The notes beneath the pieces are model-generated. The model ran no database searches, was not told the origin of the DNA, and saw only the letters and a program-made list of their open reading frames with translations. Position numbers and translations under genes: made by a program. Shown here piece after piece: positions 1 to 8,880 of a stretch of 64,000 nt of DNA. The DNA is taken from the NCBI GenBank assembly GCA_015067145.1, contig SVNA01000002.1, positions 119,783 to 183,782 of the forward strand, in the 5' to 3' direction. Every line of letters begins with the position of its first letter. Position 1 is the stretch's first letter. The stretch is from Oscillospiraceae bacterium (GTDB taxonomy: Bacteria > Bacillota > Clostridia > Oscillospirales > Ruminococcaceae).

Positions 1-609
1 TTCGTCAAGAAGCAGGATTTTCGGATTTGTTGCAAGGGCACGGATAATTTCCAGACGTCTCTGTGCACCGTAAGGCAGGCTGCCTGCCTGATGGTGACGC
101 AGGTCTGCCATGCCAAAGAAGTCCAGCAGTTCCTTTGCTTTGTCGTAAGCCTGTTTTTCGGCCTTTTTGTAGCCGAAGCCATGGGTCATGGAGGAAACAA
201 GGTTTGTGTGCAGCTGGTTGTGCATGCCGATTTTAACGTTGTCCATAACGGTCATTTTGCCGAAAAGACGGATGTTCTGGAAGGTACGGGCGATACCCAT
301 TTTGCTTACCTGGTCGCAAGATTTACCCTTTGTGTCGTAGCCGTCCAGCAGGATTGTACCGCGTGTTGGCTGGTAAACGTTGGTGAGCAGGTTAAACACT
401 GTTGTTTTGCCTGCACCGTTAGGGCCGATGAGGCCGCAGATTTCTGTCGGGCCGATAGCAAGGTTAAGGTTGTTAACCGCTGTAAGACCGCCAAAGTCGA
501 TACCAAGCTGATGAGTCTGCAGCACAGGAGCTTTGTGCATATCCTCGATTGGAACGATGGAATGGCTTGGAAGGGGAACCATAATACGTTCTGATGGTTT
601 TACTGCCAT
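1..609 (-). CDS. livG: Branched-chain amino acid ABC transporter ATP-binding protein LivG (3' end outside window)
   Basis: Cytoplasmic ATPase subunit of a high-affinity branched-chain amino acid importer. The frame is open from an ATG at 609 to the window edge (203 codons). It carries a Walker A motif GPNGAGKTT at about residue 65, a Q-loop region (ARTFQNIRLF) typical of LivG, and reaches the Walker B segment ILLLDE at the edge. The first 30 residues (MAVKPSERIMVPLPSHSIVP) form an N-terminal extension before the ABC domain. Its start lies one base after the livM stop, so the two are translationally coupled in the order livK-livH-livM-livG. The C-terminal part and a probable livF lie beyond the window. 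Confidence 0.9.
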   Translation of the reverse strand, partial: MAVKPSERIMVPLPSHSIVPIEDMHKAPVLQTHQLGIDFGGLTAVNNLNLAIGPTEICGLIGPNGAGKTTVFNLLTNVYQPTRGTILLDGYDTKGKSCDQVSKMGIARTFQNIRLFGKMTVMDNVKIGMHNQLHTNLVSSMTHGFGYKKAEKQAYDKAKELLDFFGMADLRHHQAGSLPYGAQRRLEIIRALATNPKILLLDE

Positions 610-610
610 A

Positions 611-1624
611 TTAGTTTTCCTCCTTCTGTTTTTTTGCTGCCATATTGTTTTTTACAATAAGAACAGGGTTGTATTTTGCAAGCTGCATTTTAAGTGTTTC
701 GTTGGATGTAACAAGCATCATAACGATGAGAACTATTGCATAGATAAGCATGCGGTAGTCCTGCAGGGAACGGAGCATTTCAGGCAGCATAACGATGAGT
801 GCACCTGCGATAACGCTGCCGCGGATGGAGCCGATGCCGCCGAGAACAACCATAACAAGAATTTCGATGGAATAGTTGTAGTCAAAGGTACCTGCTGTAA
901 GGATAGAGTAGTTGTGGCTGTAAAGAACACCTGCCACGCCTGCAAAGAATGCGGAAAGGGAGAAAACGATAAGTTTGTATCTTGTTGCGTTTACGCCCAC
1001 GCTCTGTGCAGCGATGGTGTTGTCACGCAGTGCCTGGATGGCACGGCCGTGTTTGGATTTTACAAGGTTCTGGATTACAAAGAGAGTGATGAAAACCAGA
1101 ATTATGCCATATGTAAAGGAGGCGTCCTGAGGTACACCTTTGAGACCTGCTGCACCGCCTGTGAATTCAAGGTTGATAACGATGCTTCGGAGAATTTCGC
1201 CGAATGCAAGGGTTACGATGGCAAGATAGTCCCCTTTGAGACGGAGAACAACCAGACAAACCAGTGCACCGAACAATGCACCCAGAATACCGCCTGCAAG
1301 GAGGGATACAGGGAAACGCACTGCCACAGGAATCTGTGGGAACTGATTTGCGATAAACTTGGAGAGCAGACCGCCTGTGTAGGCACCTATGGACATAAAT
1401 GCCGCATGGCCGAGGGACAATTCGCCAAGGAAGCCGATAACAAGGTTAAGGGAAACTGCAAGGATAACTGCAACGCAGATTGGCACCAGCATACTCTTCA
1501 TATGACGGGTTGCGTTGCCTGTCTGTATCATAACTGTAATAACAAGATAGAATGCCAGCACGATTGCATAGTTTATCAGGTTGCTTACAGTGCTTTTTCT
1601 GAGCTTTTTCTGTGATTTTTTCAT
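611..1624 (-). CDS. livM: Branched-chain amino acid ABC transporter permease LivM
   Basis: Inner-membrane permease subunit pairing with LivH. The 337-residue protein has a basic N-terminus (MKKSQKKLRK), about nine hydrophobic segments and the LivM-type stretch NLVIGFLGELSLGHAAFM at about residue 60, plus the cytoplasmic EAA-like loop around LRDNTIAAQSVGVN. A GTG at 1633 is possible, but the ATG at 1624 is preferred because AGGTG sits six bases upstream. The gene follows livH directly, with the stop of livH at 1634, and precedes livG by one base. Length matches the family. Confidence 0.9.
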   Translation of the reverse strand: MKKSQKKLRKSTVSNLINYAIVLAFYLVITVMIQTGNATRHMKSMLVPICVAVILAVSLNLVIGFLGELSLGHAAFMSIGAYTGGLLSKFIANQFPQIPVAVRFPVSLLAGGILGALFGALVCLVVLRLKGDYLAIVTLAFGEILRSIVINLEFTGGAAGLKGVPQDASFTYGIILVFITLFVIQNLVKSKHGRAIQALRDNTIAAQSVGVNATRYKLIVFSLSAFFAGVAGVLYSHNYSILTAGTFDYNYSIEILVMVVLGGIGSIRGSVIAGALIVMLPEMLRSLQDYRMLIYAIVLIVMMLVTSNETLKMQLAKYNPVLIVKNNMAAKKQKEEN

Positions 1625-1633
1625 ACCCTGCAC

Positions 1634-2509
1634 CTATACCTTTTCGTTGATTTTTTTGCCCAGCAAGCCTGTTGGCTTGAGGCAGAGAACAAGAACAAGT
1701 ACGCCGAAAACAATGGCGTCGGAAAGTTCTGTGGAGATGTAAGCTTTTGCAAGGTTTTCGATAACGCCAAGAAGAATACCGCCAAGCATAGCACCCGGGA
1801 TGGAGCCGATGCCGCCGAAAACAGCAGCAACGAATGCCTTGATACCAGGCATGGAGCCGGAGTATGGGCCAATAAAGCCGTATGTAGCACCAAAGAAAAG
1901 ACCTGCAACAGATGCAAGAGCAGAGCCGATTGCAAATGTAACTGTGATTGTGCGGTTTACGCTGATACCCATAAGTTCCGCTGCTTCGCGGTCTTCAGAT
2001 ACAGCACGCATTGCCTTGCCCATCTTTGTTTTGTTGATAAACAGTGTGAGGGCAACCATGATGATGAATGTAACTGCGAGAGTTTCCACACTTTCGCCTT
2101 TTACTGTGAGTTCGCCAAAGTGCATTGGTTCCAGATTGAAAACCTTTGGAAAGCTTTTCTGTGTGGAACCGAAGATGAGCAGTGCCAGAGACTGCAGGAA
2201 GTAGGATACACCGATAGCGGTGATAAGTACTGAAAGGGATGGTGATGAACGAAGTGGTTTATATGCAATTCTTTCGATCAGAACACCCATTACAACACAT
2301 ATCAGAACACTTACCAGTATGCCCGCAACAGCAGGAAGACCCACGCTGTTTACAGCGACAATAACGGTGAAGGCACCAACCATGATAACATCACCGTGAG
2401 CAAAGTTAAGCATCTTTGCTATGCCGTATACCATTGTGTAACCAAGGGCTATGAGGGCGTATATACTGCCCAGAGACAAGCCGCTTATAAGGTTCGAAAG
2501 AAAGTTCAT
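1634..2509 (-). CDS. livH: Branched-chain amino acid ABC transporter permease LivH
   Basis: Inner-membrane permease subunit of the Liv importer, 291 residues, the usual length. It starts with the typical LivH segment containing GLSLGSIYALIALGYTMVYG, then NFAHGDVIMVGAF, and has about eight membrane spans. The stretch AVSEDREAAELMGISVNR is the cytoplasmic loop that contacts the ATPases. It is the first gene after the substrate-binding protein gene, separated from it by a 350-bp spacer with two family C hairpin repeats. This spacing may let the binding protein be made in excess, which is common for Liv systems (inference). Confidence 0.92.
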   Translation of the reverse strand: MNFLSNLISGLSLGSIYALIALGYTMVYGIAKMLNFAHGDVIMVGAFTVIVAVNSVGLPAVAGILVSVLICVVMGVLIERIAYKPLRSSPSLSVLITAIGVSYFLQSLALLIFGSTQKSFPKVFNLEPMHFGELTVKGESVETLAVTFIIMVALTLFINKTKMGKAMRAVSEDREAAELMGISVNRTITVTFAIGSALASVAGLFFGATYGFIGPYSGSMPGIKAFVAAVFGGIGSIPGAMLGGILLGVIENLAKAYISTELSDAIVFGVLVLVLCLKPTGLLGKKINEKV

Positions 2510-2652
2510 AATAATGCTCCGTTTACAAAAGGGTGTTTTCGGGCAGGTGTTAACCCGCCCGAAAACCCTCGAATTTTTTGTTTTTAATTAACTTTTAATA
2601 ATTTTTATCTAAACCAATACAAATTTCTGTGTCCGATACTGTCGGAACAACT

Positions 2653-2715
2653 ATAACCGCACGGCAAAAACATCTTCTGTTTGCTCGTTTAATCTGCGGT
2701 TTCAACGTTCACGCC
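2653..2715. repeat. Family C hairpin repeat, copy C1
   Basis: Begins ATAACCGCACGG and ends TCTGCGGTTTCAACGTTCACGCC. The outer arms AACCGCA and TGCGGTT pair, and an inner stem forms from GCAAAAACA with TGTTTGC. It is followed by a second small hairpin CGCCTT/AAGGCG and then copy C2. Both copies lie 3' of livK in the transcript. A third copy lies 18 kb away at 20751-20813. Confidence 0.7.
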
Positions 2716-2735
2716 TTATACAAGGCGGGGTTGTT

Positions 2736-2793
2736 ATAACCGCACGATAAAGAAATTGTCTGTTCGCCCGTATAATCTGCGGTTTCAACGTTC
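2736..2793. repeat. Family C hairpin repeat, copy C2
   Basis: Second tandem copy, with the same outer arms AACCGCA and TGCGGTT and the same tail TTTCAACGTTC. The inner part differs in sequence from C1 and pairs less well. The rest of the 2510-2862 spacer holds only short inverted repeats; no gene was seen there. Confidence 0.65.
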
Positions 2794-2862
2794 TGACCGT
2801 GGAAATCTGTGATTTCCTAAAATGCGTATGCATTTCACAGCTTTAGCTGTGCGGGCAGGTTG

Positions 2863-4041
2863 TTACTTAACGTTGTCGTAGGATACGTAAACGCCGTCAA
2901 CGATAACAACTGCTGTTGCGTTTTTGTCTGGTTCGCCGGAAGCGTCCCAAGTCATTGTACCTGTTGTACCAACAACTTCGATTTCTGTCATAGCTGCGAT
3001 CATAGCTTCGTTGAAGTTTTCGTCTTCAGTTGTAACGCCTGCTTTTTCGAATGCTGCTACGAGAGCGTAAACTGCGTCGTATGCGTCTGCTGCAAACTGG
3101 TCAGGAGTTGTGCCGTATTTTGCTTTGTATGCTGCTGTAAAGGATTTTGTAGGTTCTGTTTCGCTGTCTGCTGCGAATGGTGTCAAGAGCATAACGCCTT
3201 CAGCAAGCGGGAGGTTGTCTGTACCGATTTTTTCGAGGATACCGTCGAGACCGTCACAACCGAAGAATGTGATGTCGAGACCGGCTTTATCAGCCTGTGT
3301 GATGATGTATGCTGCTTCCTGTGCGTAGATTGGGAGGAAGAGGAGGTCAGCACCGGATTCTTTAACTGTCTGGAGCTGTACGGAGAAGTCTGTGTTGGAC
3401 TGGTTTGTGAATGCTTCGTCTGCTACGATTTCGAGACCGTTTGCTGCTGCTGTGTCAACGAAGGATTTTCTAAGACCGTTGGAGTAGTCGTTGGATTTGT
3501 CGTAGATGATAGCAACTTTTTCTGCTACTGCGTTGTCTTTGATAAAGTTAGCTGCGTAAAGGCCCTGTGCGGAGTCTTCGAAGCAAACGCGGAAGCAGTT
3601 GTCGTACTGTGTACATTCAAGCTGGGAACCGGATGGTGTGAGGAGAAGCATGTTGTCAACTTTAGCTTCTTCTGTGATTGCGATACATGCACCGGATGTT
3701 GTGCCGCCCATTGTTACGTCCATGCCGTCGTCAAACATTGTTGCATAAGCCTGAACTGCCTGTGCACCGTCTGCCTGGTCGTCTTCAACTCTTACATAAA
3801 CTGTCCAGCCGTCTGCAAAGCCGCCGTTAGCGTTGATTTCTTCTGCTGCAAGTTCTGAACCCTGTTTTACAGATGTACCGTATGTTGCGTAGTCGCCTGT
3901 AAGTGGGCCTGTGCCGCCGATGTAGAGAACTTTTTCTGTTTCTGCTGCGTTGCCGCCTTCAGCTGCAGGTTCGCTGCCGCCGCAAGCTGTCATGCTGACC
4001 ATCATAGCTGCTGCCAAAAATAATGCCATTAATTTTTTCAT
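2863..4041 (-). CDS. livK: Branched-chain amino acid ABC transporter substrate-binding lipoprotein
   Basis: Extracellular solute receptor of the Liv system, periplasmic-binding-protein type I fold (Peripla_BP_6). The signal peptide MKKLMALFLAAAMMVSMTACGG has a lipobox with the acylated Cys at about residue 21. The mature protein opens with VLYIGGTGPLTGDYATYGTS, typical of LivJ/LivK receptors, followed by GSELAAEEINANGG. The ATG at 4041 is chosen over a TTG at 4047 because AGAGG is correctly spaced for it (seven bases). It is first in the order livK-livH-livM-livG. The exact ligand (Leu, Ile, Val or another small amino acid) cannot be read from sequence. Confidence 0.93.
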   Translation of the reverse strand: MKKLMALFLAAAMMVSMTACGGSEPAAEGGNAAETEKVLYIGGTGPLTGDYATYGTSVKQGSELAAEEINANGGFADGWTVYVRVEDDQADGAQAVQAYATMFDDGMDVTMGGTTSGACIAITEEAKVDNMLLLTPSGSQLECTQYDNCFRVCFEDSAQGLYAANFIKDNAVAEKVAIIYDKSNDYSNGLRKSFVDTAAANGLEIVADEAFTNQSNTDFSVQLQTVKESGADLLFLPIYAQEAAYIITQADKAGLDITFFGCDGLDGILEKIGTDNLPLAEGVMLLTPFAADSETEPTKSFTAAYKAKYGTTPDQFAADAYDAVYALVAAFEKAGVTTEDENFNEAMIAAMTEIEVVGTTGTMTWDASGEPDKNATAVVIVDGVYVSYDNVK

Positions 4042-4154
4042 AACCAATACCTCTTTATAAAATATTTTTTATTGTCTTAATGTTGGCTGTTCCGTCTGCG
4101 GTTCCGGATTCGCCGGCGGAACGTTTATTTACAACGGCTGTGCCGTTAAAATAC

Positions 4155-4192
4155 AATTTAAAAGGGCTGCACCCTGCAAAAGAGTGCAGCCC
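4155..4192 (-). terminator. Rho-independent terminator of the 4214-4489 gene
   Basis: A nine-bp stem GGGCTGCAC/GTGCAGCCC with an 11-base loop, followed on the minus strand by TTTTAAATT. It lies 22 bp past the stop of the small membrane protein gene. Confidence 0.8.
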
Positions 4193-4213
4193 GTAAGGTG
4201 CCTTATTCCGGCG

Positions 4214-4489
4214 TTATGCCGCTGTGAGCTCTTTTGCGTTAAATATCCTGTTTTCTCCTGCAATAATAATAAGGGCGATAATGCCGATGTTAATTATTGC
4301 AACGCTAATAAGGACGCCGATAGCGCCGCGAAGGATAGCGATAGCAAATAGAGCAAAAACAAAAGTGCACACTGCACAGAATACAGCATGCACCAATCTG
4401 GACAATTTTGCACAGGAAGAAGCACCAGCCTGACAAGCAGCCCAGTTATCAGAATTATGAGTATAGTTGTTCATAAATACGTTTGTCAT
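4214..4489 (-). CDS. Small membrane protein of unknown function
   Basis: A 91-residue protein with a Cys-containing hydrophilic N-terminus (WAACQAGASSCAK), then two hydrophobic segments at about residues 33-52 and 54-77, and a short charged tail. I do not recognise a family. It is a real gene by context: AAGGAAG lies upstream, a near-consensus promoter lies 34 bp before the start, and a strong terminator follows. It is monocistronic. The promoter is bracketed by perfect 8-bp inverted repeats, which suggests dedicated regulation. Confidence 0.7.
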   Translation of the reverse strand: MTNVFMNNYTHNSDNWAACQAGASSCAKLSRLVHAVFCAVCTFVFALFAIAILRGAIGVLISVAIINIGIIALIIIAGENRIFNAKELTAA

Positions 4490-4522
4490 AACTCTATTCT
4501 TCCTTTCTTAAATGTTGCTATG

Positions 4523-4551
4523 ATTATATATCCAACCCTCTATATTGTCAA
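4523..4551 (-). promoter_or_regulatory. Sigma-A-type promoter for the 4214-4489 gene
   Basis: On the minus strand TTGACA (4551-4546), a 17-bp spacer, then TATAAT (4528-4523): a perfect consensus. It is flanked by GTTGCTAT at 4514-4521 and ATAGCAAC at 4558-4565, a perfect inverted repeat. From 4566 to 4817 the sequence is AT-rich and I see no gene in it. Confidence 0.8.
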
Positions 4552-4817
4552 CAGTTTATAGCAACTTTTAATAATTATTGGTAATTACCACAAAATCAGT
4601 TAAATTAAGCCCTATTTTTTTGCACTTTGCACAAAAAATCGGTAACAAAACGGTTACAAATCTGTTTTCAAAGTCCTTCTCACTTTGTTAAAAAAGCATT
4701 CAAGTTTAGTTTATGCATAAAGATTGCATAAAGTTTTAATTGTTAAGGAATTTTTAACAGATTTCGGATACAGACTGCAAATATATGCCGCAGAGTAACA
4801 CAGCACTGCACAATGCA

Positions 4818-4868
4818 GAAAAAAAGACGGTTTCTGCTTCCTGCTGCAGAAACCGCCATGGTTTTTTT
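4818..4868 (-). terminator. Terminator of the DUF2142 gene
   Basis: A ten-bp stem CGGTTTCTGC/GCAGAAACCG at 4828-4855, with a run of T on the minus-strand 3' side and another on the plus side. Only the minus strand has a gene ending here (4878). Confidence 0.8.
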
Positions 4869-4877
4869 ATATTGTTT

Positions 4878-6902
4878 TTATCGCTGCAGTATAACCACAG
4901 CTGCATTGAGAGCTGCAAAGAGATTGGTAAAGCCCATTACAAAGCACAGCGGACGGAAGATATCCTTTTTAACCGCAAAGGTTCTGCCCTGCAGTGCAAG
5001 GAAAGCCATCGGTAGCACAGGCAGCAGATATTTGCCCTGAATGCCATAGATGGATGTGTAGCTTACAGGTGTCCAGCTGATGCCGAGATAGATCACCAGT
5101 GCAAGAATGATGAGGGATATAACACCAAACATACCTCTGTCCCTTGTACGGAGGGTGTAGTCTTCGCCTTCCTGGGCAAATGCGGCAGCAACCGCACACA
5201 TCAGCACAATGATAATGAAGCCGTCACTGATGAGCACATTGTTGTAGCCCAGCACACCGCCGGCAACACTTTTGATATAGTAGGCACCGTTTTCAAATAT
5301 TGTGCTGAGAACAAGCCTGAGTGTAACCACAGGGTTCTGCAGCATAAGGCCTATATTGAAGGTTGCTTCCGGATTTGTGAGCAGCAGTGTCTCCAGACTT
5401 TCAGAGGAGGAGATTGCAGGCAGGATTGTGCGGAGCACATCAGGACGCAGCATAATTGCCGCTGCAACCGCCACTATGCCGAAAACACCTATGCCGAGAA
5501 CTGCAAGAACCGGATTGATTTTCAGCTTTACTCTGTTCAAAACAGGAACTTTTTTAATATCCAGCAGCAGCACTGCCATGCAGAGTGTGCAGTAGATAAA
5601 TTTGCTTGGTGCCAGCAGCACACAGATAACCGCCAGCAGCACCATCTGCCACCATCTGTAGGTTTCTTCCTGCTTGAGCAGATACAGCAGATAGGCTGTA
5701 AAGAGAAAGCCCAGGGATATTACAAACACATCGCGGGAGAAGCTGTTTACAAGATGGAGGGTAATAGGGAAGAAGCTGAGGGCCATAAATATGTTTTTGC
5801 CCACAGGTGTGATTTTTATAGCAAAGAACACACAGATGGCAAAGAACAGCAGGTTGAACAGGCGTCCCAGATACATGCTGGGCACATAACCAAGGTTAAG
5901 CATATGGCTGACTTTTATGCCCAGAGCACCCATAAGATATACCCCGTCAAAGTCGGAAACCGCCCATACGTTGCTGATTGGTTTTATCTCATCACTTTCC
6001 GCTTTGGAGAATAGGTTGTCGTAGATGTATTCATAGTTGAAAACATTGGTATATTTGTTTTCAAAGGTTTCGCTGTAGTCCTCTGCCCGTCGCTGGATTG
6101 TGCGTTCGGCAAGGTCTGCCTTTGTATAGCCCTCAAACTTTTCGTTGCACAGGCGGTAGGCTGTGTTGATGTGGGCTTCCTCGTCAGGAGAGGAGAACGG
6201 AGGCAAAGCAAGGCTGAACAGACAGCTTACCGCAAAAAGTGCAGCCACAAACACAACCTCTTTTTTGAAACTGAAGATAAAGCACACCCAATAGAGTATA
6301 ACCGCTGCAAAAACTGCAACAATACAGATAAGGCGGTACCAGCCGTAGAGGCTGTCGCTGTTTACACGGTATTTAAGCACACCAAAGGCCATTGTGCCTG
6401 TGGCGGAATCTCCCCACACACGCATATATGCATCGCTGCCCTTTGCAAAGTCAGGGGTGATTTTCAGCACAAAATCACAGGTGCCTTCCCTTTCGGCAAT
6501 GTACGGAGCATCAAAAAAGATATCGGTGTAGACATCGTTGACCATAATCTCGGTGTTGAAGGTGGTTGATGCAACAGCCTTACCGCTTTCTGTTTCAATC
6601 AGTTCCATATAGGCACTGCCTGCCTGAGGCACGCCAAGATTGTGGAAACGGATTTTCACCCCGTAGATATCGCCATGGGTGGAAAAAGGCTGTTCCAGCG
6701 TTATGCCATGGTCAAAAGCCACGGCGGGGGAATCATATATATCGTTTATATATCTGCTTTCGTTCTTGTTTACTGCCGGGTCCACAAAGCTGTATTTTAT
6801 AAAGAACAGTGCAAGGCCCATAACGGCCAGCACCGCACCCAGCCCCGCTGCATGGAGCAGAATTTTAAGCAGTATGTTTTTTGTGTTTTTTGTTTTATCC
6901 AT
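4878..6902 (-). CDS. DUF2142 family multi-span membrane protein
   Basis: A 674-residue integral membrane protein with one N-terminal span, an extracytoplasmic domain of about 140 residues, and then ten or more spans. The PFSSPDEEAHINTAYRLC segment near residue 230, just after a span, is the hallmark of DUF2142, a family with a GT-C glycosyltransferase-like architecture. The activity and the substrate are unknown; a lipid-linked sugar transfer role at the cell surface is an inference from the fold. The ATG at 6902 follows GAAAGG with good spacing and is preferred over a TTG at 6917. It is transcribed alone. Confidence 0.75.
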   Translation of the reverse strand: MDKTKNTKNILLKILLHAAGLGAVLAVMGLALFFIKYSFVDPAVNKNESRYINDIYDSPAVAFDHGITLEQPFSTHGDIYGVKIRFHNLGVPQAGSAYMELIETESGKAVASTTFNTEIMVNDVYTDIFFDAPYIAEREGTCDFVLKITPDFAKGSDAYMRVWGDSATGTMAFGVLKYRVNSDSLYGWYRLICIVAVFAAVILYWVCFIFSFKKEVVFVAALFAVSCLFSLALPPFSSPDEEAHINTAYRLCNEKFEGYTKADLAERTIQRRAEDYSETFENKYTNVFNYEYIYDNLFSKAESDEIKPISNVWAVSDFDGVYLMGALGIKVSHMLNLGYVPSMYLGRLFNLLFFAICVFFAIKITPVGKNIFMALSFFPITLHLVNSFSRDVFVISLGFLFTAYLLYLLKQEETYRWWQMVLLAVICVLLAPSKFIYCTLCMAVLLLDIKKVPVLNRVKLKINPVLAVLGIGVFGIVAVAAAIMLRPDVLRTILPAISSSESLETLLLTNPEATFNIGLMLQNPVVTLRLVLSTIFENGAYYIKSVAGGVLGYNNVLISDGFIIIVLMCAVAAAFAQEGEDYTLRTRDRGMFGVISLIILALVIYLGISWTPVSYTSIYGIQGKYLLPVLPMAFLALQGRTFAVKKDIFRPLCFVMGFTNLFAALNAAVVILQR

Positions 6903-7136
6903 ATAAATCCCTTTCAAGCATAAGAGAATTGTATTTACAAGATATATCTTTACATATTATATCTATTTTATCATAGCATACAGGGGAGGATTTTTCAATT
7001 TTTATTTGATGTGACAGCAGCTCGGCAAACCATATTATCCCTGTGTATCCGCAAAGTTTATTGACACAGTTCATTTACAAATCCTTTAGTCTATGCTAAC
7101 ATATATAATAAGAAATTATATTATAATGGAGTTACT

Positions 7137-7518
7137 ATGGACGGCGATAAATCAAGAGAGGATTATCTTGAAGCGATACTTGTCCTGTCAAAGAAAAACG
7201 AGACGGTGCGTAACGTTGACATTGCGGCATATCTTGGGTTTGCCGCCCCCAGCGTGAGCATTGCCATTAAAAAACTGGCACAGGAAAAATATATCTTCAT
7301 CGACGATAACAAGGCAGTGGTGCTGACGCCGAAAGGCCGCCTGAAAGCGGAACAGATTTACGAACGGCATCTGGTGCTGACACTTATTGATGGAGCTGGG
7401 TGTTTCCAAGGATACTGCGGCACAGGACGCCTGCAGGCTGGAGCACGATTTAAGCGAAGAATCCTTCAACAGGATAAAGAACTTTTATTTTAAAAACTAT
7501 CACAACAAAAACGGATGA
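7137..7518 (+). pseudogene. MntR/DtxR-family metal-dependent regulator, frameshifted
   Basis: Frame 1 from 7137 reads a DtxR/MntR winged-helix domain: REDYLEAILVLSKKN, then a recognition helix AAPSVSIAIKKLAQEKYI, a wing, and KGRLKAEQIYERHLVLT near residue 82. At about 7383-7390 the reading jumps to frame 3, which continues the family sequence as LMELGVSKDTAAQDACRLEHDLSEES and ends at a TGA at 7518. One base is missing relative to an intact gene. As written, frame 1 ends at 7493 after about 35 unrelated residues. The truncated product keeps the DNA-binding domain but loses metal-binding residues in the dimerisation helix (for example EDACRIEH-type His). A sequencing error cannot be excluded. 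Confidence 0.75.
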
Positions 7519-7555
7519 TGCTGATTTGCGGGGTTTACCCCTATCTGATGCCGTC

Positions 7556-7580
7556 GGGCTGTCTCCGGACAGGCCCTTTT
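7556..7580 (+). terminator. Hairpin with T run after the MntR-like gene
   Basis: GGGCTGTC pairs with GGACAGGCCC (one bulge) and TTTT follows. It sits between the broken regulator and the thioredoxin-fold gene. Confidence 0.5.
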
Positions 7581-7599
7581 GCCGGGAAACGAGGTATAT

Positions 7600-7866
7600 A
7601 TGGCAAAGATTGTTTACTTTTTTCTGCAGAACTGCCCACACTGCAAAAATGCAGACAGGATGATTGCAGAACTTGTGGAGAAAAACCCTGAATATGCAAA
7701 GGTTGAAATTGCAAAGGTGGACGAAAAGCTGAGTCCGCTGTATGCAACCAAATATGATTACTGGTATGTACCTGCGTTTTACGTAAACGAAAGAAAGGTG
7801 CATGAGGGTGTACCCACAATGGAAGCGGTGGAAAATGCCCTTAAAACCGCCCTTGCCCAAGACTGA
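7600..7866 (+). CDS. Small thioredoxin/glutaredoxin-fold protein with CPHC motif
   Basis: An 88-residue cytoplasmic protein: MAKIVYFFLQNCPHCKNADRM carries a CxxC redox motif (Cys-Pro-His-Cys at about residues 13-16) after the first beta strand. A cis-proline-like segment YVPAFYVNERKVHEG lies at about residues 55-70. This fits a stand-alone thioredoxin-fold oxidoreductase or glutaredoxin-like protein. The ATG at 7600 follows GAGG and is preferred over an in-frame TTG at 7579. The redox partner is unknown. Confidence 0.75.
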   Translation: MAKIVYFFLQNCPHCKNADRMIAELVEKNPEYAKVEIAKVDEKLSPLYATKYDYWYVPAFYVNERKVHEGVPTMEAVENALKTALAQD

Positions 7867-7922
7867 TTATACACACGCAGATAATTTTAAGTTACACAAC
7901 TTTTTATAACGAGGAAATAACC

Positions 7923-8858
7923 ATGAAAAAAATCTCAGTAGTAGTACCTTGCTACAACGAACAGGAAGCATTGCCAATCTTTTACGAAGAAACCACAAAG
8001 GAGCTTACAAAAATCCCTGATGTGACATGGGAATTTGTGCTGGTGGATGACGGCAGCCGCGACAAAACCCTGGAGACCATGCAGCAGCTGGCAGAAAAGG
8101 ACGAAAAGGTAAAATACATATCCTTCTCCCGCAACTTCGGCAAGGAGAGTGCAATGTACGCAGGGCTGGAAAATGCCACAGGCGACTATGTTGTGCTGAT
8201 GGACGCAGACCTGCAGGACCCGCCGGCTCTTCTTGGCAGAATGGTGAAGGAAATTGAAGAAAACGGCTACGACTGTGTCGGCACACGCCGTGTTACAAGA
8301 AAAGGCGAGCCGCCAATCCGCTCCTTCTTTGCAAGAATGTTCTACAAGCTTATCAATAAAATCTCCAAAACCGAGATTGTGGACGGTGCCCGTGATTTCC
8401 GTATGATGAAGCGTGAAATGGTGGATGCCGTTGTGAAAATGTGCGAATACAACCGCTTTTCCAAAGGTATTCTCAGCTGGGTTGGCTTCAAGACACTATG
8501 GCTGGAATACGAAAACATCGAACGTGTTGCAGGCCAGACAAAATGGAACTTCTGGAAGCTGTTCCTCTATTCCATCGACGGCATTGTGGCATTCTCCACA
8601 GCACCGCTGGTTATCAGCAGCCTGCTGGGCATTATTATCTGTGCAATCGCATTCTGCCTTATGCTGTTCTATGTGGTTAAAGCCATTATGTTCGGCGACC
8701 CTGTAAGCGGTTTCCCTACACTTATCAGCGTTATCCTTATGCTGGGCGGCCTGCAGCTGCTGTGCCTTGGCATACTTGGCCAGTATCTTGCAAAAACATA
8801 CCTTGAAACAAAGGGCAGACCAATCTATATTATTGGCAAAACAAATATTGAAAAATAA
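7923..8858 (+). CDS. Family 2 glycosyltransferase, polyprenyl-phosphate sugar synthase type
   Basis: A 311-residue membrane-attached GT2 enzyme. The N-terminal GT-A domain has VVPCYNEQEALPIF, the VDDGSRDKT strand, FSRNFGKESA and the metal-binding MDADLQDPP near residue 100. Two hydrophobic segments follow at about residues 230-255 and 265-290, then a short tail (YLETKGRPIYIIGK). This architecture is that of GtrB/CsbB/Dpm1-like enzymes that load a sugar from UDP- or GDP-sugar onto undecaprenyl phosphate for cell-wall or surface glycosylation. The sugar is not readable. It may supply a GT-C-type acceptor enzyme such as the DUF2142 protein nearby (inference). Confidence 0.88.
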   Translation: MKKISVVVPCYNEQEALPIFYEETTKELTKIPDVTWEFVLVDDGSRDKTLETMQQLAEKDEKVKYISFSRNFGKESAMYAGLENATGDYVVLMDADLQDPPALLGRMVKEIEENGYDCVGTRRVTRKGEPPIRSFFARMFYKLINKISKTEIVDGARDFRMMKREMVDAVVKMCEYNRFSKGILSWVGFKTLWLEYENIERVAGQTKWNFWKLFLYSIDGIVAFSTAPLVISSLLGIIICAIAFCLMLFYVVKAIMFGDPVSGFPTLISVILMLGGLQLLCLGILGQYLAKTYLETKGRPIYIIGKTNIEK

Positions 8859-8880
8859 AGTCACTCTGCTGTTTTCTGCA

